A stretch of 64,000 nt of DNA. It comes from Jeotgalicoccus aerolatus (GTDB lineage Bacteria > Bacillota > Bacilli > Staphylococcales > Salinicoccaceae). The stretch spans positions 1,146,114 through 1,210,113 of the forward strand of contig NZ_BMCN01000001.1 in the NCBI RefSeq assembly GCF_014635205.1, written 5' to 3'. A program made the translations under genes and the position numbers. This document shows, one piece after another, positions 1 to 8,287 of the stretch (its first letter is position 1; the number at the start of each line of letters is the position of its first letter). The notes below the pieces were generated by a model, which did no database searches, was not told where the DNA came from, and saw nothing but the letters and a program-made list of their open reading frames with translations.

Positions 1-521
1 GCTGAATCTCCCATGATGACCAGGTTTTTATCTTCTTTAATCAGTTTTTTATACAGGGATTGAAGTGATTCATATGCCGTGTCGTAACTGTACTCGGGTG
101 TTTTCTGATAGATCGGCACGATAAACTCCATGCCTGTTTCTTTAACCATCTTGCTTAAAAATCTCCAGTGAAATACTGACGGCTGATGAATATAACCGCC
201 GCCGTGCAAATAGAGAACGCGCTGTTTCGACGGTTCATGCCGCGGTGACATGTTAAATACTTTCATCCCGAACAGTTCTTCGCTCGTGATATGCGACTTG
301 ACGATACTGGCAGGAATTTCATATTCCTTGCGGTTTTCTTCCGCTTTCTCTTCCAATATCTCTGCATTAATATCCGGCTTATCAAAGTTGACTACTCTGA
401 TTAGATCTTCCGCCAGCTCACTGCCGACACTTCTATGATGTACAAATATTGACCGGTATACGTACATGATGACACCGGATACCGCCGCAAAAACTGCAGT
501 GCCTCTTAATAATTCCCTCAT
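1..521 (-). CDS. alpha/beta hydrolase (esterase/lipase-like), C-terminus cut by window edge
   Basis: The reading frame starts with ATG at 521 behind a GGAGGG ribosome binding site and runs off the window, so only about 173 residues are seen. A hydrophobic N-terminal segment of about 20 residues suggests a membrane anchor or signal. Further in are HGGGY (the oxyanion-hole motif of the hormone-sensitive-lipase-like family) and, at the very edge, GDSA, the start of the nucleophile elbow. The catalytic Asp and His would lie outside. It follows a zinc-ribbon membrane protein and a condensation-type acyltransferase on the same strand, so the three probably form an operon. Family membership is clear; the substrate is unknown. 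Confidence 0.85.
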   Translation of the reverse strand, partial: MRELLRGTAVFAAVSGVIMYVYRSIFVHHRSVGSELAEDLIRVVNFDKPDINAEILEEKAEENRKEYEIPASIVKSHITSEELFGMKVFNMSPRHEPSKQRVLYLHGGGYIHQPSVFHWRFLSKMVKETGMEFIVPIYQKTPEYSYDTAYESLQSLYKKLIKEDKNLVIMGDS

Positions 522-550
522 TATATATTGCCCTCCGCTTATATATTAAT

Positions 551-1216
551 TTAAAAGTGAAATCTTCGGCCCAGCTGCGTCATAAACGACGCGTTGCCGA
601 TCAGCAGCATAGCTAAAAATGTAGCTATGCTGAATGATGCTGCCGATATGCTCGGCCACAGGACATTTGCCAGACCTGAAAAATACAAAATTAAAGGCAG
701 GAAGCCAAGTGCAATCATCATGAGTAAAAAGCTGACATAACCCGTCCATTTCAAGCGGACTTTAATAATGATGATAGATATCAATAAGATTCCTGCAATG
801 ATGACGAAAGGGACGACATAGTTGACTGACCACTGCACCGATCCGGACATGCCGTCGATTACAAGCAACAGCACTGTCAGACTGACGACCTGGGCAGTAA
901 TTTTACCGCCGAGATGTGCTGCTGACAAAATAGTATGATTCAAAGATACTACCAGATAAAATACCGCCACTGCTACATAGAATACCCATAAGAAGTGCGG
1001 CATAACAATCATATTAATTAAGAGGCAAATCAATATGGCTATAATACCGCCGATCACAGTCATCCTTGAAATCTGTGCCCGCAGTTTATATTGCCGCTGA
1101 TTGTAGACCGGATACGCTCTGTCTTCTGTTTTTATATCCGTATCTGACAGCAGCTGGTGGCAAATAGGACACGTCGATTCATTCGTATAAATTTCGCAGT
1201 CCTCGCAACTGTTCAC
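551..1216 (-). CDS. zinc-ribbon multi-pass membrane protein (DUF6320-like)
   Basis: About 221 residues. The N-terminus carries CEDC and CPIC, two CxxC pairs that would bind one zinc, followed by about six hydrophobic segments spanning most of the protein. This layout, next to an acyltransferase and an alpha/beta hydrolase, fits the DUF6320 family as I know it; no biochemical role is established. The preferred start is GTG at 1216, because the sequence GGGGTGAG lies just upstream and the preceding gene stops at 1218. An in-frame ATG at 1234 or 1252 would instead overlap the upstream gene. The zinc ribbon may mediate protein contact at the membrane, which is inference. Confidence 0.75.
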   Translation of the reverse strand: MNSCEDCEIYTNESTCPICHQLLSDTDIKTEDRAYPVYNQRQYKLRAQISRMTVIGGIIAILICLLINMIVMPHFLWVFYVAVAVFYLVVSLNHTILSAAHLGGKITAQVVSLTVLLLVIDGMSGSVQWSVNYVVPFVIIAGILLISIIIIKVRLKWTGYVSFLLMMIALGFLPLILYFSGLANVLWPSISAASFSIATFLAMLLIGNASFMTQLGRRFHF

Positions 1217-1217
1217 G

Positions 1218-2492
1218 CTACTCACCCCATCCATTTGAAACTGCTGTAACATCGAGTCCTGTCATTCTCGTCAGCTCTTTGAAAAATCTTTTTATAATTT
1301 CATTATCTTCAATTGAGCGCGAAAATGTAATCGTTAATTTATCATTGACTGTTGCCGTACCGCAGTTTATCGGACTTTTATTTGTCGGATAAAGAATGAC
1401 ATCCATAGAATCGACGTACGGCTTCATAGAATCCGGCAGCTTAATATTACCGAGATTCGACAAGGTCATTGTTTTTGCGCGTTCACCGAGCTGGTTAAAG
1501 GCAAAACGCATTACAGGATATTTAATGAAGACAGGCACAATTCTCAGCCAAATATGACTTTGAAATGACACGAAACGGTTAATGCCTGCCTGCAAAAATG
1601 CCTTGTCTGTTTTCTCAATCAGCTGCTCAGTGACGCTGCGAATTACATCATCAAACGGAATCTGATCGTTCATTGTGACTCCGATGTTTGAAACTGAAAA
1701 GAAGTTTCTGACTGATACCGAAGGAAAATGCCGTCTTAAACTCACCGGCATGGCAATCGTAATTAAATCCGCTTCAGCTTTTCTGCGCCGCTTTTCCATA
1801 TGAATGGATTTGATCAGAAGGCTCGTCAGAAAACCTGTTAAAGATGTACCTTGTGCTTTGGCATAGCTGTTGAGCGCAGCGGCATCAACAAATCCCTGAA
1901 TCACATTAATCCCCGGCGGATTGAGCTGTGTTCCTTTTAGCTGATACGCTTTTTTATCGTTTGTTGCAGGATTTTTAACGTTAGTGACGGTTGCATACTT
2001 TAAAAAGCTGTCTTCTGTCTCTTCTGTCTTCGGCGGTGCATTCGGCAGCATCAGCTCCGTCTCTTCCGCTGAAACATTCTCCTCTTTTAGCTTTAAATAT
2101 TGATAGGTCAGCGTTTTTACGAACTCCGCTGCACCCCCGCCGTCTGTCAGTGAATGGAATACTTCGACTGCAATCCGTTTGCCGAAATACAGTACGCGAA
2201 TTAAGAAGGCATTATTTTCTTTTCTGTCGATCGGTGCACACGGATAATCCGTTTCTTCTTTAACTTTCAGCACCTGATCATTCTGTTCAAGGAAGTCCCA
2301 AAAAAGCCCTTTTCGCACTCTGACATTTAAAGTCGGAAAACGCAGCACGACAATATCGAGCGCTTCCTGAAGGATTTTAGGATCAATCGTTTCATGAAGC
2401 GTAATCGATACGCGGAAAACTGCAGAGTTCGATGCATTCGATACTGCATGAAAAATTTTCCCTGTATTATCTATTTTATACCACTGATCCAT
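1218..2492 (-). CDS. condensation-domain/alcohol acetyltransferase-like acyltransferase
   Basis: About 424 residues. The motif HSLTDGGG matches the HxxxDG active-site signature of the condensation-domain/chloramphenicol-acetyltransferase superfamily (PapA, alcohol acetyltransferase, NRPS condensation domains), in which the His acts as general base. The start is ATG at 2492 behind GGAGG; an in-frame upstream extension to 2582 crosses the ribosome binding site and a probable promoter and is not used. It is the first gene of a three-gene minus-strand unit with the zinc-ribbon membrane protein and the hydrolase. Such a set could acylate and deacylate a lipid or envelope component. Substrate unknown. 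Confidence 0.8.
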   Translation of the reverse strand: MDQWYKIDNTGKIFHAVSNASNSAVFRVSITLHETIDPKILQEALDIVVLRFPTLNVRVRKGLFWDFLEQNDQVLKVKEETDYPCAPIDRKENNAFLIRVLYFGKRIAVEVFHSLTDGGGAAEFVKTLTYQYLKLKEENVSAEETELMLPNAPPKTEETEDSFLKYATVTNVKNPATNDKKAYQLKGTQLNPPGINVIQGFVDAAALNSYAKAQGTSLTGFLTSLLIKSIHMEKRRRKAEADLITIAMPVSLRRHFPSVSVRNFFSVSNIGVTMNDQIPFDDVIRSVTEQLIEKTDKAFLQAGINRFVSFQSHIWLRIVPVFIKYPVMRFAFNQLGERAKTMTLSNLGNIKLPDSMKPYVDSMDVILYPTNKSPINCGTATVNDKLTITFSRSIEDNEIIKRFFKELTRMTGLDVTAVSNGWGE

Positions 2493-2520
2493 AACCTGAC
2501 CTCCGTCGTGCAAATTCATT

Positions 2521-2549
2521 TTATTACATCTATTAAATTGTATACTCAA
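2521..2549 (-). promoter_or_regulatory. candidate promoter of the acyltransferase operon
   Basis: Minus strand TTGAGT (2544-2549), 17-base spacer, TAATAA (2521-2526), upstream of the ATG at 2492. The -10 is imperfect, so this is a modest candidate. Confidence 0.4.
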
Positions 2550-2552
2550 AAG

Positions 2553-2606
2553 AAAAAAAACAGAAGCAAAACCTGCTGGCACACTCGCAGATTTCGCTTC
2601 TGTTTT
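2553..2606 (-). terminator. intrinsic terminator after the oppA pair
   Basis: On the minus strand, ACAGAAGC pairs with GCTTCTGT, with further pairing inside the arms, and an eight-base T-run follows. It closes the two-gene oppA unit. Confidence 0.8.
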
Positions 2607-2610
2607 ATAT

Positions 2611-3390
2611 TTACTGCTGTTCTTCTAAAGTCACTGTTCTGAAATCAGGTTTACCTAAATGTCCTGGATCTAGATTGCCGACTTCAGCACGTGATGCATG
2701 AGCACTTGCTGCTTGTCTGATAAAGATTGAAGGTTGTTCTTCAACTAGAATTTTATCGATTTCCTGGTAAATCTCTGCACGTTTTTCTTCATTAGATTCC
2801 TGACGGCCCTCTTCAAGCAGTGCGTCTACTTCTTCATTATCGAAGAAGGCACGGTTGCCGCCGGACCCTTTCATTGAAGAGTGGAACAGCGGCCATAAGC
2901 CCTGGTCCGGATCACCGACTGAATTCGGCCAGCCGAGAATGAATAAATCGTGTTCGCCGTTTGATATCGCTTCTAAGTAAGTCCCCCATTCGAGCTGCTC
3001 CACCGATAAATTAATACCGATATCCTTGAGCTGCTCCTGCAGCAGAATTGCAATATCTATTCGTTCAGGCACGTCGTTAGTCATAATTTTCAAATCCAGA
3101 CCGTCTTCATAGCCCGCTTCCTTCATTAACTCTTTGGCACGTTTGGGATTGAGATTTTCATCTAAATCAAACAAACCTTCATATAATACATCTCTTCTCT
3201 GGTCAGACGGCAAATCATTTTGACCGGCCGGATCCAGTGATGACGTATCACTCGCATAAGCAGCGATGAAATCTCCCCCTGAAGTATTCGTTTCACCATT
3301 TTCATCTGAGACTTCCACATTGGCATCACTCGTACATGCGCCGAGCACCAGTGAAATTATCGCAAGCGGCAAGTATTTTAAATACTTCAT
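2611..3390 (-). CDS. internally deleted peptide-binding lipoprotein (OppA-like)
   Basis: About 259 residues against 558 for the intact paralogue next door. Residues 1-19 are a lipoprotein signal ending in LGAC (Cys19). Residues to about 76 match the paralogue's N-terminus closely, and from about residue 84 (RAKELMKEAGY) the sequence matches the paralogue's C-terminal part. Roughly 300 residues, including most of the peptide-binding cleft, are missing without a frameshift. It starts at ATG 3390 behind GGGGG, 45 bases after the full-length gene. It cannot be a normal SBP_bac_5 receptor. It may be decaying, or a small lipoprotein kept for another reason. Confidence 0.85.
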   Translation of the reverse strand: MKYLKYLPLAIISLVLGACTSDANVEVSDENGETNTSGGDFIAAYASDTSSLDPAGQNDLPSDQRRDVLYEGLFDLDENLNPKRAKELMKEAGYEDGLDLKIMTNDVPERIDIAILLQEQLKDIGINLSVEQLEWGTYLEAISNGEHDLFILGWPNSVGDPDQGLWPLFHSSMKGSGGNRAFFDNEEVDALLEEGRQESNEEKRAEIYQEIDKILVEEQPSIFIRQAASAHASRAEVGNLDPGHLGKPDFRTVTLEEQQ

Positions 3391-3435
3391 ATTTATATCC
3401 CCCTGATTTAAAACCGAATTTATGATGCGTGAACG

Positions 3436-5112
3436 CTACTGCTCATTAATAGTGACATTTCTGAAATCTGGTTTATTAAAGTGGTTGATATACAGTCCTT
3501 CTACTTCAGAACGAATTGCATTCGCACTTTGGGCTTGTCTGATAAAGACAGACGGCTGTTCTTCAACGAGTATTTTATCGATTTCCTGATAGATCTGTTC
3601 GCGTTTCTCTACATCTAATTCTCTGCGTCCTTCTTCAAGCAGGCTGTCCACTTCTTCATTGTCGAAGAATGAACGGTTGCCGCCTGTGCCCTGCATAGAT
3701 GAGTGGAACAGCGGCCAGATGCCCTGGTCAGGATCGCCGACCGGATTTGGCCAGCCTAAGATGAATAAGTCGTGTTCACCGTTTGATACTGCATCTAAGT
3801 ACGCGCCCCATTCGAGCTGTTCGATGCTTAAGTTAATACCTGCTGATTTAAATTCTTCCTGAAGCAAAATCGCGAGATCGACACGTTCAGGTGTATCGTT
3901 AGTCATAATAGTTAAATCAAATCCGTCGCCGTAGCCCGCTTCTTCAAGCAGCGCTTTGGCACGTTCCGGGTCGTAGTCAAGGTCTTCTAAATCTTCATTG
4001 TAGCCGAGAATTTCTTCCTGCAGCGCACCTTTCATCGTTCGTCCGACGCCGTAATAAATACCTTCCATAATGGCTTCTTTATCTACAAGGTGGCCGATTG
4101 CCTGACGGACTCTCTTATCTTGTAAAGGTCCTTTTTGCGTATTCATGCCGACATATTCGTTTGATAAATTGTAAACTGGATAAGTTTCCATATCCGGATG
4201 GTTTTCTATACGATCCCACTGGGCATTATCGAAGCCCTGGATAAAGTGGGATTGTCCGCTTTCCAGTTCAGCAATTCTCGACGCGTCTTCAGCGACTACT
4301 TTAAATGTAATCGTATCGAGTTTTGCCGGCTCGTCCCAATATTCATCGAAGCGTTCAACGACAACATTCTCACCGGGTGCTCTCGACTGGAATTTCATGT
4401 AGCCGGTGCCGACTGGTTTTTGTTCTACAATTCCACCTGTGTGCTGACCAACCTGATTAGCGACTGCTTCGTATTCTGTTCCGCCTTCACTGCGAAGTGC
4501 GTAAAATTCATCGAGGGTGATATCCGCTCCGCCTTCATCAATCGCGTTTTGATAATCTTCATCGATGACAGCTTTTGAAACCATACCGCCGGCATCATGT
4601 GCTAAATAGTTCGGCAGCGCTGCGAAAGGATAGTCCGTGACGATTTCAACAGTGTAGTCATCGACTACATTGACTTCACTCACCATTTCAAAAATATTGG
4701 CACGGCTTGAAGCGACTGCCGGGTCGACAATTCTTTCGATATTCGCTTTAACCGCTTCGGCATTAAATTCTGTGCCGTCGTGGAAAGTGACACCTTCACG
4801 GAGGTTGAATACCCATGTCGTATCATCTGTCTGTTCGTAATCAGAAGCGAGACGCGGTTCCGGCTCTAAATCATCATTCAGATAAAGTAATCCTTCATAT
4901 ATTACGTTTCTTCTCTGATCTGACGGCAAATCATTTTGTCCCGCCGGATCCAGTGATGATACATCCGTTGCATAGGATGCAATTAAATCGCCGCCTGACG
5001 ACTCTTCTGCTGTATTACCTGCTTCGTCTGTCACTTCTACATCAGAATCGCTCGTACATGCAGATAATATAAGAAGCAGTGCAGCAGCTAAGAAATATGT
5101 ATAAAATTTCAT
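3436..5112 (-). CDS. oppA: oligopeptide ABC transporter substrate-binding lipoprotein
   Basis: 558 residues, normal for the SBP_bac_5 family. The signal peptide ends in the lipobox LSAC with Cys19 as lipidation site, placing it on the outer face of the membrane. The body contains the family landmark LREGVTFHDGTEFNAEAV and the C-terminal block DLFILGWPN. It binds peptides and delivers them to the permeases encoded divergently from 5423. Start ATG at 5112 with AGGAGGAG upstream. Cargo could be oligo- or dipeptides or nickel; the divergent oppCBDF genes and general sequence make peptides most likely. Confidence 0.9.
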   Translation of the reverse strand: MKFYTYFLAAALLLILSACTSDSDVEVTDEAGNTAEESSGGDLIASYATDVSSLDPAGQNDLPSDQRRNVIYEGLLYLNDDLEPEPRLASDYEQTDDTTWVFNLREGVTFHDGTEFNAEAVKANIERIVDPAVASSRANIFEMVSEVNVVDDYTVEIVTDYPFAALPNYLAHDAGGMVSKAVIDEDYQNAIDEGGADITLDEFYALRSEGGTEYEAVANQVGQHTGGIVEQKPVGTGYMKFQSRAPGENVVVERFDEYWDEPAKLDTITFKVVAEDASRIAELESGQSHFIQGFDNAQWDRIENHPDMETYPVYNLSNEYVGMNTQKGPLQDKRVRQAIGHLVDKEAIMEGIYYGVGRTMKGALQEEILGYNEDLEDLDYDPERAKALLEEAGYGDGFDLTIMTNDTPERVDLAILLQEEFKSAGINLSIEQLEWGAYLDAVSNGEHDLFILGWPNPVGDPDQGIWPLFHSSMQGTGGNRSFFDNEEVDSLLEEGRRELDVEKREQIYQEIDKILVEEQPSVFIRQAQSANAIRSEVEGLYINHFNKPDFRNVTINEQ

Positions 5113-5180
5113 TGTTTATTTTTCTCCTCCTGTTTATACTGAAATCAATTCATATCTTTTTTGTATGTATTGTAATCCAG

Positions 5181-5210
5181 ATTATAGCACTAGGAATTAA
5201 AGATAAGCAA
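5181..5210 (-). promoter_or_regulatory. promoter of oppA
   Basis: Minus strand TTGCTT (5205-5210), 18-base spacer, TATAAT (5181-5186) with TG two bases upstream, an extended -10. This is the strongest promoter in the intergenic region. Confidence 0.7.
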
Positions 5211-5214
5211 GATA

Positions 5215-5229
5215 AATTTTCTGTTTATA
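5215..5229. promoter_or_regulatory. weak candidate CodY box
   Basis: AATTTTCTGTTTATA matches the CodY consensus AATTTTCWGAAAATT at 11 of 15 positions and abuts the oppA -35. CodY control of opp genes is known in staphylococci; the match is only suggestive. Confidence 0.35.
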
Positions 5230-5254
5230 TTTTCCTTCAAGCCTTGGTATATAT

Positions 5255-5269
5255 AAGGAAACGCTTTCA
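5255..5269. promoter_or_regulatory. candidate cre site (CcpA)
   Basis: AAGGAAACGCTTTCA fits the cre consensus WTGNAARCGYTTWCW with one mismatch. It lies between the divergent oppA and oppC promoters, so it could affect either. Confidence 0.5.
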
Positions 5270-5305
5270 ATTATCTACACTTTTTAGAATATTGGCAGTA
5301 AAAAG

Positions 5306-5353
5306 TATAGACGGTTGTCGATAATTCTTGTTATAGTCTATACATCGATGTAT
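5306..5353 (+). promoter_or_regulatory. candidate promoter and palindromes upstream of oppC
   Basis: TTGTCG (5315-5320), 18-base spacer, TATACA (5339-5344). The segment also holds inverted arms TATAGAC (5306-5312) and GTCTATA (5336-5342) and a perfect 14-base palindrome ATACATCGATGTAT (5340-5353). The palindromes overlap the -10, as repressor operators often do; the regulator is unknown. Confidence 0.45.
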
Positions 5354-5422
5354 TATGAATAAATATGTCAGAATTATTTGTATTTATATTAATTTTCAGT
5401 TTTTAGAGGGGGTTTATGTTAC

Positions 5423-6331
5423 ATGTCAAATGTACAACCAAGTCAGGTTCCAGTTAAAAAACCTGCCAATCGGAGAGTCGACAATTTCAAAGACTTCTAC
5501 AGAAGACTTCGAAAGAACAAAGCAGCACTTGTCGGTCTTTACGTATTGGTGTTTTTATTTTTAGTTTCAATTTTCGGCGCTCTGGACGCCAACTATAATA
5601 TATTAGGCGTCAATTCAAACGCTACAAACCTTACTGATAAGCTGATGGGTCCTTCGGCGCAGTACTGGTTTGGTACAGATCACCTGGGCCGCGATATCTT
5701 TTATCGTATTCTTCACGGTATGTACATAACACTGGGTGTAGGTTTTGCAGCGACATTTATGGCTGCTTTAGTCGGAGTACCGATTGGTCTCTTAGCAGGA
5801 TATTACGGCGGATGGCTGGATACAGTTATTATGCGCTTGATGGATATACTGCTTGCTTTCCCGGGTATCCTGCTTGCACTTGCAATCGTCAGTGTACTTG
5901 GAGGCAGCACGATCAACGTAACAATCGCCATCGCTATCGGGGCGCTGCCTCAGTTCGCCCGTATTGTCCGCGGTTCAACGCTGACAACGCGCAAACTTGA
6001 ATACGTTGATGCGATTAGAGCACTCGGAGCCAAAGATGGGAAAATTATTTTCCAGCACATATTACCGAATATTTTATCACCGATTATCGTCAATACGACG
6101 CTGTTTATCGCAACAGCGATTTTATCAGCAGCAGGTCTTTCCTTCCTTGGATTAGGTGTACAGCCGCCGACTCCTGAGTGGGGGGCAATGCTTAATGACG
6201 GCCGTAACTATATGTATCAGGCAGCTCATATTACGTTCTTCCCCGGTATGATGATCGTGATCGTCGTACTTGCATTTAACTTGTTTGGGGACGGCTTAAG
6301 AGATGCTTTCGATCCGAAGGCCAAAAAATAG
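5423..6331 (+). CDS. oppC: peptide ABC transporter permease (OppC/DppC type)
   Basis: 302 residues. The cytoplasmic N-terminus is followed by about six transmembrane segments. The binding-protein-dependent transport motif is present near VDAIRALGAKDGKIIFQHILPN, where the permease contacts the ATPases. The N-terminal OppC extension and the FGTDHLGRDIF motif typical of OppC/DppC proteins identify it as the C-type permease. It is the first gene of oppC-oppB-oppD-oppF, an inverted B/C order compared with the common oppABCDF arrangement. Start ATG at 5423 preceded by AGAGGGGG. Confidence 0.9.
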   Translation: MSNVQPSQVPVKKPANRRVDNFKDFYRRLRKNKAALVGLYVLVFLFLVSIFGALDANYNILGVNSNATNLTDKLMGPSAQYWFGTDHLGRDIFYRILHGMYITLGVGFAATFMAALVGVPIGLLAGYYGGWLDTVIMRLMDILLAFPGILLALAIVSVLGGSTINVTIAIAIGALPQFARIVRGSTLTTRKLEYVDAIRALGAKDGKIIFQHILPNILSPIIVNTTLFIATAILSAAGLSFLGLGVQPPTPEWGAMLNDGRNYMYQAAHITFFPGMMIVIVVLAFNLFGDGLRDAFDPKAKK

Positions 6332-6343
6332 GAGGAGGATATC

Positions 6344-7264
6344 ATGACAAAATTTATCATTCGCAGATTACTGCAGCTTATACCCGTACTCCTTGGAGTT
6401 ACGGTACTCGTGTTCAGTCTGATGCACCTCACTCCGGGTAACCCGGCTGTAATTATGGCCGGTGAAAGTGCGCCGGAAGCTACGGTTAAAGCAATCGAGG
6501 CTAGACTCGGGTTAAACGACCCGCTTTACGAACAATACTTTAGATTTTTAGGGAATGCGGTACAGCTGGACTTCGGTTCATCTATCCGTGATAACATCCC
6601 GGTCTTTAATCATATCAGTGCCCGCTTCATGATCACTTTAGAATTATCCGTTATGGCAATGATTTTCAGTATCTTCTGGGGACTTTTAGCTGGTATTATT
6701 TCAGCAGTCAGAAAATACACTTTTGAAGATGTTGCAATGATGGTCGTTGCACTATTCGGTCTTTCGATGCCTAACTTCTGGCTCGGACTGATGTTAATTC
6801 AATGGTTCGCAATTGAAATTCCAATCTTTAAACCGACAGGCTGGGGCAGTCTTGAACAAAACGTCCTCCCGGTGATTACGCTTGGTACTGCCGGCGCTGC
6901 GATTATCGCACGTATGACAAGAAGCAGTATGCTCGACGTTATCGACCAGGATTACATCAGAACAGCCCGTGCCAAAGGGGTTAAGGAAGGTTCAGTAATA
7001 TTACGTCACGCACTGAAGAACGCGATGATACCTGTTATTACAGTAATCGGTATTCAGTTCGGTTCATTCCTTGCAGGATCTGTCCTGACTGAAAGTGTAT
7101 TCGCAATTAACGGTCTCGGAAGATTGATCATCGACTCAATTCTCCAGCGGGACTTCCCTGTCGTCCAAGGGGCAATTCTTGTTATTGCAGTTATCTTCGT
7201 TATCGTTAACTTAATCGTTGATATTTCGTACAGACTGCTTAACAAACGCGTGGACTTAAACTAA
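6344..7264 (+). CDS. oppB: peptide ABC transporter permease (OppB/DppB type)
   Basis: 306 residues, usual length. It begins IIRRLLQLIPVLLGVTVLVF, the classic first membrane span of OppB/DppB permeases, and has about six spans in all. The cytoplasmic coupling loop contains YIRTARAKGVKEGSVILRHALKN, a standard EAA-type motif contacting OppD/OppF. It lies 12 bases after oppC with AGGAGGAGG before the ATG. Together with OppC it forms the membrane channel. Confidence 0.9.
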   Translation: MTKFIIRRLLQLIPVLLGVTVLVFSLMHLTPGNPAVIMAGESAPEATVKAIEARLGLNDPLYEQYFRFLGNAVQLDFGSSIRDNIPVFNHISARFMITLELSVMAMIFSIFWGLLAGIISAVRKYTFEDVAMMVVALFGLSMPNFWLGLMLIQWFAIEIPIFKPTGWGSLEQNVLPVITLGTAGAAIIARMTRSSMLDVIDQDYIRTARAKGVKEGSVILRHALKNAMIPVITVIGIQFGSFLAGSVLTESVFAINGLGRLIIDSILQRDFPVVQGAILVIAVIFVIVNLIVDISYRLLNKRVDLN

Positions 7265-7279
7265 GAAGGAGTGAAAATC

Positions 7280-8287
7280 ATGTCAGAAGATGTAATTCTC
7301 GATATAGAAGATCTCCGCACTTCCTTCTTCGTTGATTCAAACGAAGTTAAGGCAGTCGACGGAGTTACATTCCAGGTGCCTAAAGGTAAAACTCTGGGTA
7401 TTGTTGGAGAAAGTGGTTCAGGTAAAAGTATCTCTGCCCTTTCGATTTTAAGATTAATTGAACATCCCGGAAAAATTATCGGGGGAAGCATTAAATATAA
7501 AGGCGAAGAATTAACAGAAGTTAAAAATGCCCGCATGCGTCAAATTCGCGGTAATGAAATCTCAATGATTTTCCAAGAGCCGATGACATCACTGAATCCG
7601 ACTTTCACTATCGGCCAGCAGCTTCGTGAGTCTTACAAAATTCACGAAGGTCTAGGTAAAAAAGATGGGACGAAACGAGCAATTGAAATGCTTGAACTCG
7701 TTGGTATTCCATCCCCTGAAAAACGTGTGGATCAGTATCCTTTCGAACTTTCAGGCGGTATGAGACAGCGTGTCATGATTGCTATGGCCTTAGCATGTAA
7801 ACCAGATCTCCTGATTGCCGATGAGCCGACAACGGCACTCGACGTAACCATTCAGGCACAGATTTTAGAACTCATTAAAGAACTTCAGGAAGAAATCGGC
7901 ATGAGTGTTGTAATGATTACTCACGACCTTGGTGTTGTTGCAGAAACGTGCGATTACGTTGCTGTAATGTATGCAGGTAAAGTCGTAGAATTCGCCGATA
8001 TTAATACACTGTTTGAAAATCCGAAACACCCGTATACAGTTGGACTCTTAAACTCACTGCCTCGACACGATAAAACTCAGGATGAACTGATTCCAATTAA
8101 AGGCAACGTGCCTGCACCTGACGAAATGCCTTCAGGCTGCAGATTTGCACCGCGCTGCCCATTCGCTTCAGATATTTGCAACACATTGCCTGAACTCGAA
8201 GACCTCGGCAACGGCAACGAAGTCAGATGCTGGATCCATACAGATCAGTGGGACGGAGACAAGGAGGTACAGCTGAATGCCAAATAA
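7280..8287 (+). CDS. oppD: peptide ABC transporter ATP-binding protein OppD
   Basis: 335 residues from the ATG at 7280; the GTG three codons upstream overlaps the ribosome binding site AAGGAG and is not preferred. Walker A GESGSGKS lies at residues 43-50, followed by the Q-loop, the signature LSGGMRQR and Walker [10 protein letters not shown]. The C-terminus has the oligopeptide/dipeptide extension with a Cys cluster ([15 protein letters not shown]), which in several OppD/DppD proteins binds an iron-sulphur cluster. It pairs with OppF to power import. The stop overlaps the oppF start by 11 bases. Confidence 0.92.
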   Translation: MSEDVILDIEDLRTSFFVDSNEVKAVDGVTFQVPKGKTLGIVGESGSGKSISALSILRLIEHPGKIIGGSIKYKGEELTEVKNARMRQIRGNEISMIFQEPMTSLNPTFTIGQQLRESYKIHEGLGKKDGTKRAIEMLELVGIPSPEKRVDQYPFELSGGMRQRVMIAMALACKPDLLIADEPTTALDVTIQAQILELIKELQEEIGMSVVMITHDLGVVAETCDYVAVMYAGKVVEFADINTLFENPKHPYTVGLLNSLPRHDKTQDELIPIKGNVPAPDEMPSGCRFAPRCPFASDICNTLPELEDLGNGNEVRCWIHTDQWDGDKEVQLNAK

